This document shows, one piece after another, positions 23,864 to 23,914 of a DNA stretch of 23,914 nt. The stretch's first letter is position 1; every line of letters begins with the position of its first letter. A program made the translations under genes and the position numbers. The notes beneath the pieces were generated by a model that worked only from the letters and a program-made list of their open reading frames with translations, was not told the origin of the DNA and made no database searches. Source of the DNA: CAZBMJ01 sp964493205 (GTDB lineage: Bacteria > Myxococcota > UBA727 > JABDBI01); the NCBI GenBank assembly GCA_964493205.1, contig CAZBMJ010000033.1:1-23914 (forward strand). Direction: 5' to 3'.

Positions 23864-23914
23864 TGTCCAGCCCCCTATATAATGTGGAGAGAATTAAGTC
23901 GTAGATTTAATTAA
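23864..23914. mobile_element. Probable insertion-sequence end (body lies right of window)
   Basis: TGTCCAGCCCCC at 23864-23875 followed by GTGGAGA (23884-23890) is an IS3-like terminal inverted repeat in style, with its tip facing the window interior. Its reverse complement aligns with the left window end (about 17-51), with small gaps. The two are related but not identical, so they belong to two different copies or to the two different ends of one element type. Confidence 0.45.

Overview
The window is an AT-rich, gene-dense piece of a Gram-negative bacterial chromosome. Four predicted outer-membrane or periplasmic proteins, a zinc-uptake locus and a PrkA/YeaH/SpoVR stress operon support this. 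AspRS carries features of a tRNA-Asp/tRNA-Asn non-discriminating enzyme, and its motifs look more deltaproteobacterial or Bdellovibrionota-like than alpha- or gammaproteobacterial. That placement is an impression from reading motifs, not a phylogeny. The two window ends carry related sequences in inverted orientation that look like insertion-sequence ends, so the window may be a contig that broke in repeats.

Layout. 1-419: IS-like end followed by a non-coding, hairpin-rich stretch. 420-8321, mostly minus strand: a large exported protein of unknown function, a sodium-coupled NSS-family transporter directly behind tRNA-Cys, YqgE, a small phasin-like helical protein (plus strand), a conserved-looking hypothetical, a 48-residue coiled peptide, and a coupled pair of thiolase plus a short 2-isopropylmalate-synthase-like enzyme. 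8418-11325, plus strand: a small beta-barrel protein, a DUF2141 periplasmic protein, a HepT toxin behind a broken MntA antitoxin, and an exported hypothetical. A GNAT acetyltransferase faces back (11320-11832), and a rearranged fragment of its 3' end lies upstream, just after hepT.

11907-18966, plus strand: aspS overlaps a chain of envelope genes: a His-rich outer-membrane protein, a ZnuA-type zinc-binding protein, a ZnuB-type permease with an unusual HEAT-like tail, and a second large barrel. No ATPase (ZnuC) is present in the window. 18997-23679: prkA, yeaH/yhbH-type and spoVR in tight succession, the conserved trio linked to starvation and stress in many bacteria.

Most noteworthy are the orphaned HepT toxin with antitoxin lesions inside and after the catalytic motif, the zinc locus that pairs a His-rich outer-membrane protein with a fused permease and lacks its ATPase, the duplicated and deleted GNAT 3' fragment, and the transporter mRNA that seems to emerge from a tRNA-Cys transcript.
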